64,000 nt of DNA from positions 1,866,973 through 1,930,972 of the forward strand of contig NZ_PDJD01000001.1 in assembly GCF_002563925.1 (NCBI RefSeq), read 5' to 3'. Made by a program: the position numbers and the translations under genes. The stretch comes from Serinibacter salmoneus. Its GTDB lineage: Bacteria > Actinomycetota > Actinomycetes > Actinomycetales > Beutenbergiaceae. The notes beneath the pieces are model-generated. The model saw only the letters and a list, made by a program, of their open reading frames with translations. It was not told the DNA's origin and ran no database searches. Below are positions 42,493 to 51,227 of this stretch, piece after piece; position 1 is the first letter of the stretch, and every line of letters starts with the position of its first letter.

Positions 42493-44138
42493 GCGTTACT
42501 CCTCGCAGGGACGGAAGCAGGGACGGAAGCGGTGACGGTAGCGCTGGGCAGCGCGGCGCCGGGGATGGCGGCGATGAGGTCGCGGGTGTAGTCCTCGCGC
42601 GGGGTCTCGAAGATCTCCCGCACGCTCCCGGCCTCCACCGCGTGACCACCGCGCAGCACGGTGATGGTGTCGGCGATCTGCCGCACGACCGCGAGGTCGT
42701 GGGAGATCACCAGGTAGGTGGTGTCCAGGTCGTTCTGCAGGTCGGCGAGCAGCCGCAGGATCCCGGCCTGCACGGTGACGTCCAGGGCGCTGGTGGCCTC
42801 GTCCAGGATCAGCAGGTCGGGGTCGAGCACCAGGGCCCGCGCGATGGCGGCCCGCTGCCGCTGCCCGCCGGAGAGCTCCCGGGGGCGCCGGGCGTGCAGC
42901 GCGGGGTCGAGCGCCACCCGCTCGAGCACCTCGGCTGCCCGACGGCGTTGCTCGGCCGGGGTGCCGAGGGAGAAGTTGCGCAGGGGTTCCGTCACGGCCT
43001 GCAGCACCGTGTGCCGTGGATCCAGCGACCGGTCGGGGTTCTGGTAGACCAGCTGCACGCTGCGGCGCAGCTCCCGTCGCCCGGCAGAACCGAGGCTGGC
43101 GACCTCGCGGCCCAGCAATTGCACGGAGCCGCTGGTGATCGACTGGAAGGCGGCGACGGCGCGGGCCGTGGTGGTCTTCCCCGACCCGGACTCCCCCACG
43201 ATCGCGTGCGTGGTGCCCTGGGGGATGTCGAAGCTCACGCCGTCGACGGCGGTGAAGGCGTGCCGGCGGCGCCCGAAGGTGACGGTGAGGTCCCGCACCC
43301 GCAGCGCCGACCCGGCCTCAGCCACCCGCGGCTTCCGGGTGATCGGCGTGGCGAGCGTGGGGGCGTCGGCCAGCAGTCGCCGGGTGTAGGGCGCGGAAGG
43401 GTCGCGCAGCACCGCATCCGCCGGTCCGCTCTCCTGCACGCGGCCCTCGCGCAGCACCACCACGCGGTCGGCGTGGTCGGCGGCGAGCGCGAGGTCGTGG
43501 GTGACCAGCAGGATCCCGGTGCCGGTGCTGCGGCGCAGCTCGTCCAGCAGGTCCAGGACCCGGCGCTGTACCGTGACGTCCAGGGCGCTGGTGGGCTCAT
43601 CGGCCACGATCACGCTGGGGTCCAGGGCGATCGCGCCGGCGATGAGCACGCGCTGACGCATCCCGCCGGAGAGCTCGTGCGGGTACTGCCGGGCGCGGCG
43701 GCGCGGGTCGTCGATCCCCACCCGCTCCAGCAGGTCCACCACCCGCTCGGCCAGCACCCGGCGGGGTGCGGCGCGGTGGATGCGGAAGGCCGCGGCGATG
43801 GAGTCCCCGATCCGGGTGGTGGGGTCCAGGGAGGCTCCCGGGTCCTGCGGCACCAGCGCGATGCGCCGCCCGCGGGCACACCGCCAGGTGGCGGCCGAGG
43901 CGTCGGTGAGGTCCTCACCCGCCACCGCGATGCGCCCGCTCAGCACCCGACCGGTGGTGGGCAGCAGGTTCAGGGCGGCCTGCGCCGTCGTGCTCTTGCC
44001 GGATCCGGACTCCCCCACCAGGGCGACCAGTTCGCCCGGCGCCACCGAGACGGAGACGGCGTGGGTGACCTGGTGGACGCCCTCGGGGGTGTCGTAGCCG
44101 ACGGAGAGGTCGCGCAGGTCCAGGGCGGGGGCGGTCAT
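42489..44138 (-). CDS. Fused double ATPase of peptide/nickel-type ABC importer
   Basis: 549 aa from ATG 44138: two complete DppD/DppF-like ATPase domains in one chain. NBD1 has GESGSGKSTTA, LSGGMRQRVLIA and VADEPTSALD; NBD2 has GESGSGKTTTA, LSGGQRQRAAIA and LILDEATSALD. It energises the two permeases encoded just upstream. 4-bp overlaps on both sides. Confidence 0.95.
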   Translation of the reverse strand: MTAPALDLRDLSVGYDTPEGVHQVTHAVSVSVAPGELVALVGESGSGKSTTAQAALNLLPTTGRVLSGRIAVAGEDLTDASAATWRCARGRRIALVPQDPGASLDPTTRIGDSIAAAFRIHRAAPRRVLAERVVDLLERVGIDDPRRRARQYPHELSGGMRQRVLIAGAIALDPSVIVADEPTSALDVTVQRRVLDLLDELRRSTGTGILLVTHDLALAADHADRVVVLREGRVQESGPADAVLRDPSAPYTRRLLADAPTLATPITRKPRVAEAGSALRVRDLTVTFGRRRHAFTAVDGVSFDIPQGTTHAIVGESGSGKTTTARAVAAFQSITSGSVQLLGREVASLGSAGRRELRRSVQLVYQNPDRSLDPRHTVLQAVTEPLRNFSLGTPAEQRRRAAEVLERVALDPALHARRPRELSGGQRQRAAIARALVLDPDLLILDEATSALDVTVQAGILRLLADLQNDLDTTYLVISHDLAVVRQIADTITVLRGGHAVEAGSVREIFETPREDYTRDLIAAIPGAALPSATVTASVPASVPARSNA

Positions 44139-45040
44139 CGGGCACCTCGGATCAGGGAGGAGAGGCGGTTGGCGGAGAGCACCACGGCCACGACCACGAG
44201 GCCGGGCAGGGTGGTCAGCCACCAGGAGGTCGCGAGGTGGCCGCGGCCCTCGGAGATCAGCAGCCCCCACTCCGGGGTGGGCGGCGGGGCGCCGTAGCCG
44301 AGGAACCCGAGGGTGGAGATCGCGAGGATCGCGGTGCCGAACTGCAGCGCGGCGAGCGCCAGCACGGGGGTGAGGGAGTTGGGCAGCACGTGCCGCCACA
44401 GCACCGCCAGGGTGCGCCCGCCGCTGCCGAACGCGGCCTCCACGTATTCCAGACGTCGCACCCGCACCACCTCGGAGCGCGAGAGGCGGGCGAAGGCCGC
44501 CACGGCCGTGACGCCCACCGCGATCGCGGCGTTGGTGGTGCCGAAGCCGAGCAGGATGATCACCGAGAGGCTCAGCAGCAGCCCGGGGATGGACAGCAGC
44601 ACGTCGGTGACGCGCATGAGGATCTCGTCCACCAGGCGGCCCAGGGAGCCGGCGGCCACGCCGATCGCGGTGCCAGCCACGAGGCCCACGGTCACCGCGA
44701 CCACGCCCCCGGTCAGGGAGTAGCGGGCGCCGTAGACCACCCGGGTGAACAGGTCGCGCCCGGTGGGGTCGGTGCCGAACCAGTGCGCCGCGCTCGGCGG
44801 TTGCAGCGCCTCGCTGGGTTCGCCCACGTAGGGGTCGGCTGTGGTGAACAGGGCGGGGGCCAGGGCCCACGCGAGCACGAGCAGGAGCACCGCGGCGGAC
44901 AGGATCACGCCGGGGGTCAGGCCCCGTGCCCGACGGCGCAGCGTGCGCCGGGGGCGCGGCGCGCCCGGGTCGGTGGCCGGCTCGGGCGCGGGGGTCTCCT
45001 GCAGCGTGCGGCGCTGCAGTTCGCTGATCTCGAGAGTCAT
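44135..45040 (-). CDS. ABC permease, DppC-like
   Basis: 301 aa from ATG 45040 (GGAGG about 8 nt upstream). Long cytoplasmic N-terminus, about six helices and the EAA-type loop EYVEAAFGSGGRTLAVLWRHVLPNSL. Contains the family segment HWFGTDPTGRDLFTRVVYGARYSL. Second permease of the importer; overlaps the ATPase gene by 4 bp. Confidence 0.94.
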   Translation of the reverse strand: MTLEISELQRRTLQETPAPEPATDPGAPRPRRTLRRRARGLTPGVILSAAVLLLVLAWALAPALFTTADPYVGEPSEALQPPSAAHWFGTDPTGRDLFTRVVYGARYSLTGGVVAVTVGLVAGTAIGVAAGSLGRLVDEILMRVTDVLLSIPGLLLSLSVIILLGFGTTNAAIAVGVTAVAAFARLSRSEVVRVRRLEYVEAAFGSGGRTLAVLWRHVLPNSLTPVLALAALQFGTAILAISTLGFLGYGAPPPTPEWGLLISEGRGHLATSWWLTTLPGLVVVAVVLSANRLSSLIRGAR

Positions 45041-45059
45041 GTCGGTCCTCCGGCGGCAA

Positions 45060-46001
45060 TCACGCGGCAACCCGGCGGCGCAGCCGGGGGTCGATGGCGG
45101 GGGCCAGCAGGTCGACCACCAGGTTCACCACCACGAACGCGGCGGCGGCGACCACCACGATCGCCATGAGCACGGGGGTGTCCTGGGTGGCGAGGGCATC
45201 GGCGGTGAGGCGGCCGATGCCGAAGCGGGCGAAGACGGTCTCGGTGACCACCGCTCCCCCGATGAGTTCGCCGAGCAGCACCCCGGCGATGGTGAGGGCG
45301 GGCAGGGCGGCGTTGCGCAGGATCGCGTGGATCAGCACCCAGCCCTGCCCGGCGCCCTTGGAGCGCACGACGGCGACGAACGGCTGTGCGGCGACATCGT
45401 CCATGGCCCGCACCAGTACCTGCGCGATCGGGGCGCTGATCGGGATGGCGAGGGTGAGCACCGGCAGGATCAGTGCCTCCACGGGGCCGGGGCGGATCAC
45501 CGAGATCCACCCGAGCCGGAAGGAGAACACCTGGATGAGCACGATGCCGAGCCAGAAGACCGGCACGGAGACGAACAGGGAGGGCAGGCCGCGTAGGAAA
45601 CCCGCGAGGCGGCCCGAGGGGCTGAGGATCGCGCCGAAGGCGAGCAGCGAGGCGAGGATCAGCGCCGCGAGGAAGCCCAGCCCCGCGAGCAGGAAGGTGG
45701 AGGGCAGCGCGGCCCCGAGCAGCGTGGTGATCGCGGCACCGGAGGCCACGGAGTACCCGAAGTCACCGCGCAGCGCCGCCGTCAGCGTGCTCCAGTACTG
45801 CTGCAGCAGCGGTGTCTCGGTGCCGTAGGCGGCCCGGACCTCGGCGATCTGCGCCTCGGTGAGCCCGAGCTCGGGGTCCTCGAAGCGGATCATCACGGCG
45901 TCCCCGGGCAGGGCCTGCAGCATCAGGAACGCGACGGTGAAGGCGGCGAGGAGCACGCCGGCCGCGGTGGCGATGCGGCCGGCGAGGTAGCCCCACTCCA
46001 C
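45060..46001 (-). CDS. ABC permease, DppB-like
   Basis: 313 aa with six helices and the DppB pattern: N-terminal helix, LPGDAVMIRFEDPELG, later AQPFVAVVRSKGAGQGWVLIHAILRNAALP (EAA loop) and GGAVVTETVFARFGIGRL. First permease of the importer; the next base after the stop of the binding-protein gene begins this gene's start region (ATG 46001, directly abutting). Confidence 0.94.
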   Translation of the reverse strand: MEWGYLAGRIATAAGVLLAAFTVAFLMLQALPGDAVMIRFEDPELGLTEAQIAEVRAAYGTETPLLQQYWSTLTAALRGDFGYSVASGAAITTLLGAALPSTFLLAGLGFLAALILASLLAFGAILSPSGRLAGFLRGLPSLFVSVPVFWLGIVLIQVFSFRLGWISVIRPGPVEALILPVLTLAIPISAPIAQVLVRAMDDVAAQPFVAVVRSKGAGQGWVLIHAILRNAALPALTIAGVLLGELIGGAVVTETVFARFGIGRLTADALATQDTPVLMAIVVVAAAAFVVVNLVVDLLAPAIDPRLRRRVAA

Positions 46002-47648
46002 TTAGTTCTCCAGCCAGGTGTCGTAGAAGACCGGGCGGGCGATGGAGTCCCAACCGAAGCCCTGCACGTAGGGCTGGGCGCCGTAGACCTGCGGCTCCTC
46101 GAACAGTGGCACCACGTAGGCCTGCTCGACCAGGTAGCGCTGCGCCTCCTCGGTGGCCGCCAGTCGCTCCTCCTCATCCGCGGTGGAGGCCACGGCGTCC
46201 AGCAGCGCGTCCAGTTCCGCGTCCTGCGACAGCAGCGCGTCGCGGTTGGCGGAGTGGAACTGGCTCTTGATGACGTCCAGGTCGGTGCGCCCCACCATCG
46301 AGTGGTAGGCCTGCACCTGGTCGGCGTCCAGGATCGCCTCGGCGTAGGTGCCGGAGTCGGCGGCGAGGATCTGCAGGTCCACGCCGATCTCGGCGAGCTG
46401 CTGGGAGATCAGGGTGAGGGTGTCGCGCGACAGCGGCTGCGGGGCGGCCTCGTTGACCACGAGCTCCAGGCGCTGACCGTCCTTCACGCGGATCCCGTCG
46501 TCACCGGGCTCCCACCCCGCGCCGTCCAGCAGCTCGGCGGCCGCCTCGGGGTCGTAGGCCAGGTCGTCGGAGAGGTCCACGTAGCCGAGCGCGGTGCTGG
46601 AGAGCACGCCGGTGGCGGCCGGGTAGTTCTCGGTGAACACGGTGTCCACCACCTCCTGCGCATCCACACCCGCCACGATGGCGCGGCGCACGTCGATGTC
46701 GGAGAGGATCTCGTTGCTCGGCCGCAGCGAGAGGCTGTTGTTCACGCCCTGGGTCTGCGGGGCGAACAGCTGCAGCCCGGCGGCCTCCACCTGCTCCTCG
46801 TCGTAGGCCTGCACGTAGCGGATCACGTCGGCCTGCCCGGAGGTCAGGGCACCGACGCGCACGCTGTCCTCCGGGGTGACCACGAGCCGCACGCCGTCGA
46901 GGTAGGCCCGGCCCTGGTGCTCGGACTCCTGCGGCGCCCAGTCGTAGTCCTCCCGGGCCTCCAGCAGGATCTCGGTGCCGACCGTCTCCTCGGCGATCAC
47001 GAACGGACCGGAGCCGATGACCTCGGTGGCGTTCCCGGGGGCGAAGAAGTCGGCGTCGCCCTCGAGGGTCTCCGGGGAGAGCAGCCCGGCGCCGTTGGCG
47101 CTCGTGGCCTGCAGGAACCCGGGAGAGGGGGCGGAGAAGGTGAAGGTGACCTGCTCGCCGTCGACCTGCGATCCCACGTAGTTGTTGATCTGCTCGGAGA
47201 CGGGGAAGCCCTTGGCGGCGTCCCCGAGGCCGTAGGCGTCGATGTTCGCGGCCACCGCCTCGGCGTCCAGCGGGGTGCCGTCGGAGAAGGTGACGCCCTC
47301 GCGGATGGTGAAGGTGTAGGACGTGGCGTCCTCGTTCACCTCCCACGCGCTGGCCACCCAGGGCGAGAACTCCAGGGTCTCGGGGTCCTGGTAGACGAGG
47401 CGGTCGGTGATGTTCGCGATGAGCGCGCCGTTGGGGTAGAAGCCCGACTGCGGCGGGTAGAGCGTGGTGTAGGGCTGGTACTCCAGGTACAGCAGCTCCC
47501 CGCCGGTCCGGGCATCGCCGGCCGCCTCGGCGCTCGCGGCGCCGTCGGAGGAGGCGCCAGCGTCGCTGCCACCACAGGCCGCGAGCAGGGCGGTCGCGGC
47601 CACGGCGGCTGCGGTGGTGATCAGTGCTCGGGGGGTTCGGCGTGTCAT
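46002..47648 (-). CDS. Substrate-binding lipoprotein (family 5, KPN_01854-type)
   Basis: 548 aa from ATG 47648 (AAGGAG 7 nt upstream). Lipobox LLAAC (Cys25), then a family 5 solute-binding fold: ITDRLVYQDPETLEFSPWVASAWE, YTFTIREGVTFSDGTPLDAEAVAANI, DVRRAIVAGVD. Distinct from ordinary peptide-binding proteins and recalled as the TIGR04028 subfamily tied to the luciferase-like enzyme. First gene of the operon, so the promoter lies within 47649-47754. Confidence 0.88.
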   Translation of the reverse strand: MTRRTPRALITTAAAVAATALLAACGGSDAGASSDGAASAEAAGDARTGGELLYLEYQPYTTLYPPQSGFYPNGALIANITDRLVYQDPETLEFSPWVASAWEVNEDATSYTFTIREGVTFSDGTPLDAEAVAANIDAYGLGDAAKGFPVSEQINNYVGSQVDGEQVTFTFSAPSPGFLQATSANGAGLLSPETLEGDADFFAPGNATEVIGSGPFVIAEETVGTEILLEAREDYDWAPQESEHQGRAYLDGVRLVVTPEDSVRVGALTSGQADVIRYVQAYDEEQVEAAGLQLFAPQTQGVNNSLSLRPSNEILSDIDVRRAIVAGVDAQEVVDTVFTENYPAATGVLSSTALGYVDLSDDLAYDPEAAAELLDGAGWEPGDDGIRVKDGQRLELVVNEAAPQPLSRDTLTLISQQLAEIGVDLQILAADSGTYAEAILDADQVQAYHSMVGRTDLDVIKSQFHSANRDALLSQDAELDALLDAVASTADEEERLAATEEAQRYLVEQAYVVPLFEEPQVYGAQPYVQGFGWDSIARPVFYDTWLEN

Positions 47649-47754
47649 CAAGGGGCTCCTTGCCGTCTCGTGTGGTGACGACCCGACGGTAGGTCGGTTG
47701 TCACTTCACTTGCTGAGACAACTGAAAACGCCCACATCGTGGACAACGCGCGAG

Positions 47755-47787
47755 GAGGGCCGCCGTCGGTCTCCGACGGCGGCCCTC
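47755..47787 (-). terminator. Terminator after MMPL gene
   Basis: 15-bp perfect stem (GAGGGCCGCCGTCGG at 47755-47769, loop TCT, complement at 47773-47787). It lies 67 bp past the MMPL stop on the minus strand and separates it from the importer operon. Confidence 0.8.
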
Positions 47788-47800
47788 GATCGCCCTGCTC

Positions 47801-47848
47801 GTGGCCACGCGGCCTCGTGGCCACGCGGCCTCGCGGCCACGCGGCCGC
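47801..47848. repeat. Three tandem 16-bp repeats
   Basis: GTGGCCACGCGGCCTC at 47801-47816 and 47817-47832, and a diverged third unit (GCGGCCACGCGGCCGC) at 47833-47848. They sit between the MMPL stop codon and its terminator, and contain self-complementary GGCCACGCGGCC stretches. Confidence 0.75.
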
Positions 47849-47853
47849 AGGCC

Positions 47854-49932
47854 TCAGGCGGCGGTGACGGTCTGCACCGTCTTGCGCGGCCACCAGAAGG
47901 CGTCGCCGAGCACGAGCGCCAGCGCCGGCACGAGCATGGTGCGCACCAGCAGGGTGTCCAGCAGCACGCCGATGCACACCACCACGCCGAGCTGGGCGAG
48001 CACCACCAGAGGCAGCACACCCAGGGTGGCGAACACGGCCGCGAGCAGGATGCCGGCGCTGGTGATCACGCCACCGGTGGCGCCCAGGGCGCGCAGCATG
48101 CCGTCGCGCGTGCCGTACCCGACGGCCTCCTCCCGCGCCCGCGTGACGAGGAAGATGTTGTAGTCCACGCCGAGCGCCACGAGGAACAGGAACGCGTACA
48201 GGGGCACCGTCTCGGCGAGCCCCTCGAAACCGAGCACCCCGGTGAACAGCCACCAGGAGACCCCGAGGCTGGCGAAGTAGGTGCCCACCACGGTCGCCAC
48301 CAGCAGGATGGGTGCCACGATCGCGCGCAGCAGGGCCGCGAGGGAGACCAGCACCAGCACGAGGATGAGCGGCACGATGAGGAAGCGGTCGCGGTTGGCG
48401 GCATCGGTGGCGTCGCGGGTCTCGGCCTCGGGTCCGGAGACGTAGGTCTCCTCGTACCCTGCGGTGACCTCGCGCAGCCCGTCGATCGCCGCCACCGCCT
48501 CGGGTGACCCCTCGGCGCCGGTGAGCACCACCTGCACCTGGGAGACCCCGTTCCCGGAGGCCGAAGGCATCACGGAGGCCACGCCGTCGACCTGCTCGAT
48601 CTCGCCTGCGAGCGCCTCGGCGTCCCCCGTCGTGGTCACCAGCGTGGGGCTGGCGGTGCCGGCCGGGTAGGACTCGGCGATCCGCTCGGCCGCGGTGATC
48701 GCCTCGGGCGTGGACAGGAACTGGTCGGAGGTGTCCAGGCCGAGCTTGATCCCGGCGTTCCCGACGGCGAAGGCGGCCAGGAGCACCACCACACCGCTGC
48801 CCACGATGACCGGGCGCTTGGCCACGACCCCGCCGATGCGGCGCCACACGGAGGGCGCCTCGGCTGCCGTGATGTCGCCGACCCGGGGGCGCTTGGGCCA
48901 GAAGATGCCGCGCGGGAACAGCACGAGCACGCTCGGCAGGCACACGAGCACGTAGAACGCCGCCACCGTCACCCCGACGGCGCAGGCGAGCCCGAGCCCG
49001 CGGGTGGTGGGGGTGAGGGAGAGCAACAGGGTCAGCACACCGGCCACCACGGTGCCGGCCGAGAGCAGCACGGGCTCGGCGGTGCGGCGGGCCGCGACCC
49101 GCATCGCCTCGTAGCGGTTGTCGTAGATCTTCAGCTCGTCCCGGTAGCGCGAGATGAGCAGCAGGGCGTAGTTCGTGCCCGCTCCGAACACGAGCACGGA
49201 CAGGATGCCGATCGTGGACTCGTTCCACGGGATGTCGAACGCCTTCAGCACCCAGGTGGCGCTCACGGCGGCGGCCTGATCGGCCACGCCGACCACGAGC
49301 AGCGGCAGGATCCACAGCACCGGCGAGCGGTAGGTGATGATCAGCAGCACCGCGACCACGCTCGCGGTGACGGCCAGGAGGCGGAAGTTCGCCCCCTCGA
49401 ACACCGAGGCGAGGTCGGCCTCCACCCCGGCGGGGCCGGTGACCTGGGCGGTCACGCCGTCGGGAGTGTCCTCCTCGAGGTTCGCGCGCAGCTCGGTGAC
49501 CTGCTCGCTGACCTCGCTGGCGCTGGCGGAGTCGATCGAGAGGATGCCGAGGGCGGCGGTGCCGTCCTCGGAGGGGATCAGCACCGGCTCGCCCTCGCTG
49601 TAGGAGCCCATGAGGGCGCCGAGTTCGCCGATCTGGGCCTGGTCGAGCTCGCCCTCGTCGGCCGCGAAGACGATGACGGCGCTGGAGCCGTCACTCTCGG
49701 GGAGTTCCTGCGCCAGGGCGATGCCCTCGGTGGAGTCCATGCCGGCCGGCAGTTGGTCCAGCGGGGTGCGCTCCCAGGTGGCCTGACCGAGGCCGCCGAT
49801 GAGGCCGAGACCGACCAGCAGGGGGACCACCGCCACGATCCAGGCGGTCCGGGGAGCGAGGGCGAAGGCCTGCCACCCACGCGTGGGCGCATCCTGCGCC
49901 TCGGATTGGTGGTCCTGCGACGTGTCGATCAC
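47854..49932 (-). CDS. MMPL/RND-family transporter
   Basis: 692 aa, GTG start. Two RND-like halves, each a transmembrane helix, a large extracytoplasmic domain and a cluster of five helices. Motif FGAGTNYALLLISRYRDEL in the first half and LGVDYNIFLVTRAREEA in the second match MMPL exporters of lipids or drugs. Divergent from a MarR regulator with a 59-bp gap, suggesting MarR-controlled efflux. Confidence 0.93.
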   Translation of the reverse strand: MIDTSQDHQSEAQDAPTRGWQAFALAPRTAWIVAVVPLLVGLGLIGGLGQATWERTPLDQLPAGMDSTEGIALAQELPESDGSSAVIVFAADEGELDQAQIGELGALMGSYSEGEPVLIPSEDGTAALGILSIDSASASEVSEQVTELRANLEEDTPDGVTAQVTGPAGVEADLASVFEGANFRLLAVTASVVAVLLIITYRSPVLWILPLLVVGVADQAAAVSATWVLKAFDIPWNESTIGILSVLVFGAGTNYALLLISRYRDELKIYDNRYEAMRVAARRTAEPVLLSAGTVVAGVLTLLLSLTPTTRGLGLACAVGVTVAAFYVLVCLPSVLVLFPRGIFWPKRPRVGDITAAEAPSVWRRIGGVVAKRPVIVGSGVVVLLAAFAVGNAGIKLGLDTSDQFLSTPEAITAAERIAESYPAGTASPTLVTTTGDAEALAGEIEQVDGVASVMPSASGNGVSQVQVVLTGAEGSPEAVAAIDGLREVTAGYEETYVSGPEAETRDATDAANRDRFLIVPLILVLVLVSLAALLRAIVAPILLVATVVGTYFASLGVSWWLFTGVLGFEGLAETVPLYAFLFLVALGVDYNIFLVTRAREEAVGYGTRDGMLRALGATGGVITSAGILLAAVFATLGVLPLVVLAQLGVVVCIGVLLDTLLVRTMLVPALALVLGDAFWWPRKTVQTVTAA

Positions 49933-49966
49933 CGGATCCTCCTCATGTCGGGTATTATCTCAGCAT

Positions 49967-49979
49967 CCTAGTCACTAAG
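49967..49979. promoter_or_regulatory. Candidate MarR operator
   Basis: CCTAGTCACTAAG: a near-palindrome (ideal CTTAGT-n-ACTAAG, one mismatch) in the divergent MMPL/marR gap. The minus-strand sequence ATAAT just beyond it could be the MMPL -10, placing the operator over that promoter. Confidence 0.5.
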
Positions 49980-49991
49980 TAGGTGAACTAT

Positions 49992-50507
49992 ATGACGGAA
50001 CCGGTCGAGGATGCGAACCCGGCACGCAACGCCTCGCCCGGCGCGCAGCGCTGGCACGAGTCCGAGTCCCTCACGCTCCTGCGTGAGGTGATGGGCGTAG
50101 CTCGAGAGATGACGCACGCCCTCGCGGCGCGCGTGAACGTGAGCGAGCTGGAGTTCCAGGCGCTCGAGCACCTGCAGCGCTCCCCCATCGGCCCCGCGGA
50201 GATCGCGCGCCTGCTGGACGTCTCCACGGCCGCCTCCACCGGCATCGTGGATCGCCTCGTGGCCAAGGGACATGCGGAGCGCCAGCCACACCCGCAGGAC
50301 CGGCGCCGCACCCGCGTGGTCGTCACGCCCTCGGCTCAGGCCGAGGTCAGGGCCCACATGGGCCCGATGTTCCAGCGGCTGGCCGCGATGGACGCCGCGC
50401 TGTCGCAGGAGGACCGCGCCGTGGTGGTGCGCTATCTGCGCGGGGCGCTGGACGCCGTCGCGGCGGTCATGGAGGCCGAGCCCGACTCCGAGGAAGAGAC
50501 CGGCTAG
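49992..50507 (+). CDS. MarR-family transcriptional regulator
   Basis: 171 aa from ATG 49992 (AGTAGG upstream; an in-frame GTG at 49983 is less supported). Winged HTH with LEHLQRSPIGPAEIARLLDVSTAASTGIVDRLVAKGHAERQPHPQDRR, the DRR wing motif conserved in MarR. Convergent with mazF and divergent from the MMPL gene, its likely target. Confidence 0.93.
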   Translation: MTEPVEDANPARNASPGAQRWHESESLTLLREVMGVAREMTHALAARVNVSELEFQALEHLQRSPIGPAEIARLLDVSTAASTGIVDRLVAKGHAERQPHPQDRRRTRVVVTPSAQAEVRAHMGPMFQRLAAMDAALSQEDRAVVVRYLRGALDAVAAVMEAEPDSEEETG

Positions 50508-50517
50508 CGGCGAGGCG

Positions 50518-50856
50518 TCAACCCTCGAGGAAGTAGCCCAGCCAGCGGCGCACCTGCGCCAGGCAACTCGGGGCGACGAGACCGGCCGACCGGCTCACCC
50601 TCGACCTGGCCATCGTGCGCAGTTGCTCGGTCATCACCCAGGAGGGCCGACCGAGACTGCCCCCTCGCACCGGGACATGGTTGGGCCACCCGCGATCAAC
50701 GCTCGTCACCGGAACGACCATGACCAACGTCGTGACCACCTGGAGGTAGGCGGGCGAAGCGACGACGAGGACGGGACGCCGTCCGCCCTGCTCTCGCCCG
50801 AGCACGGGGTCGAGCTCGGCCCAGACGAGGGCACCCGGAACCAGGTCGTCCGCCAC
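50518..50856 (-). CDS. MazF/PemK-family toxin
   Basis: 112 aa, GTG start. PemK/MazF fold: GALVWAELDPVLGREQGGRRPVLVVAS, VVPVTSVDRGWPNHVPV, and C-terminal SWVMTEQLRTMARSRVSR. These are sequence-specific mRNA interferases. The antitoxin gene ends 12 bp upstream on the same strand. Confidence 0.9.
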   Translation of the reverse strand: MADDLVPGALVWAELDPVLGREQGGRRPVLVVASPAYLQVVTTLVMVVPVTSVDRGWPNHVPVRGGSLGRPSWVMTEQLRTMARSRVSRSAGLVAPSCLAQVRRWLGYFLEG

Positions 50857-50868
50857 GGTCGAGCGCCG

Positions 50869-51114
50869 CTACCGCGAGCCGCCGTCCAGGTCCTCGGCCT
50901 CCACCCGCTCCCAGATCGCCGTCTCGCGTGCATACTCCTCCATCACCTCCGGAGGGGTCGCCGCAATCGCCGCAGCCAGGTTCGCCATGCTCTCGTCCCG
51001 ATCGGCGCGATCCGCCAGCGCCGCAAGATGCCCACCCAGAGTCAGTCCCGCGCGAGCCGCTTGGCCCTTGAGCCGGTCCCGGAGTTCGTTGCTCACCTTG
51101 ATGGTGGTGGTCAT
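50869..51114 (-). CDS. Antitoxin of the MazF pair
   Basis: 81 aa. N-terminal ribbon-helix-helix-like segment TTTIKVSNELRDRLKGQAARAGLTLGGHLAAL and an acidic C-terminus (EEYARETAIWERVEAEDLDGG) that would wrap around the toxin. Antitoxin-first order. AT-rich TATACTCAAAGTATG precedes the start and probably contains the promoter. Confidence 0.85.
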   Translation of the reverse strand: MTTTIKVSNELRDRLKGQAARAGLTLGGHLAALADRADRDESMANLAAAIAATPPEVMEEYARETAIWERVEAEDLDGGSR

Positions 51115-51227
51115 ACTTTGAGTATACCGACCGCGTTGCCGCCGGTGGGCTCGACCTCCACAGGACCCGCAAGATTCCCGACCGTGGGATGCACGTCTCC
51201 TGGACGTCGCGGGTCTAGCGTGTTGCC

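Noticed and set aside
42642-44297. 551-residue plus-strand frame
   Set aside because: Antisense of the double ATPase, which has complete Walker and signature motifs.
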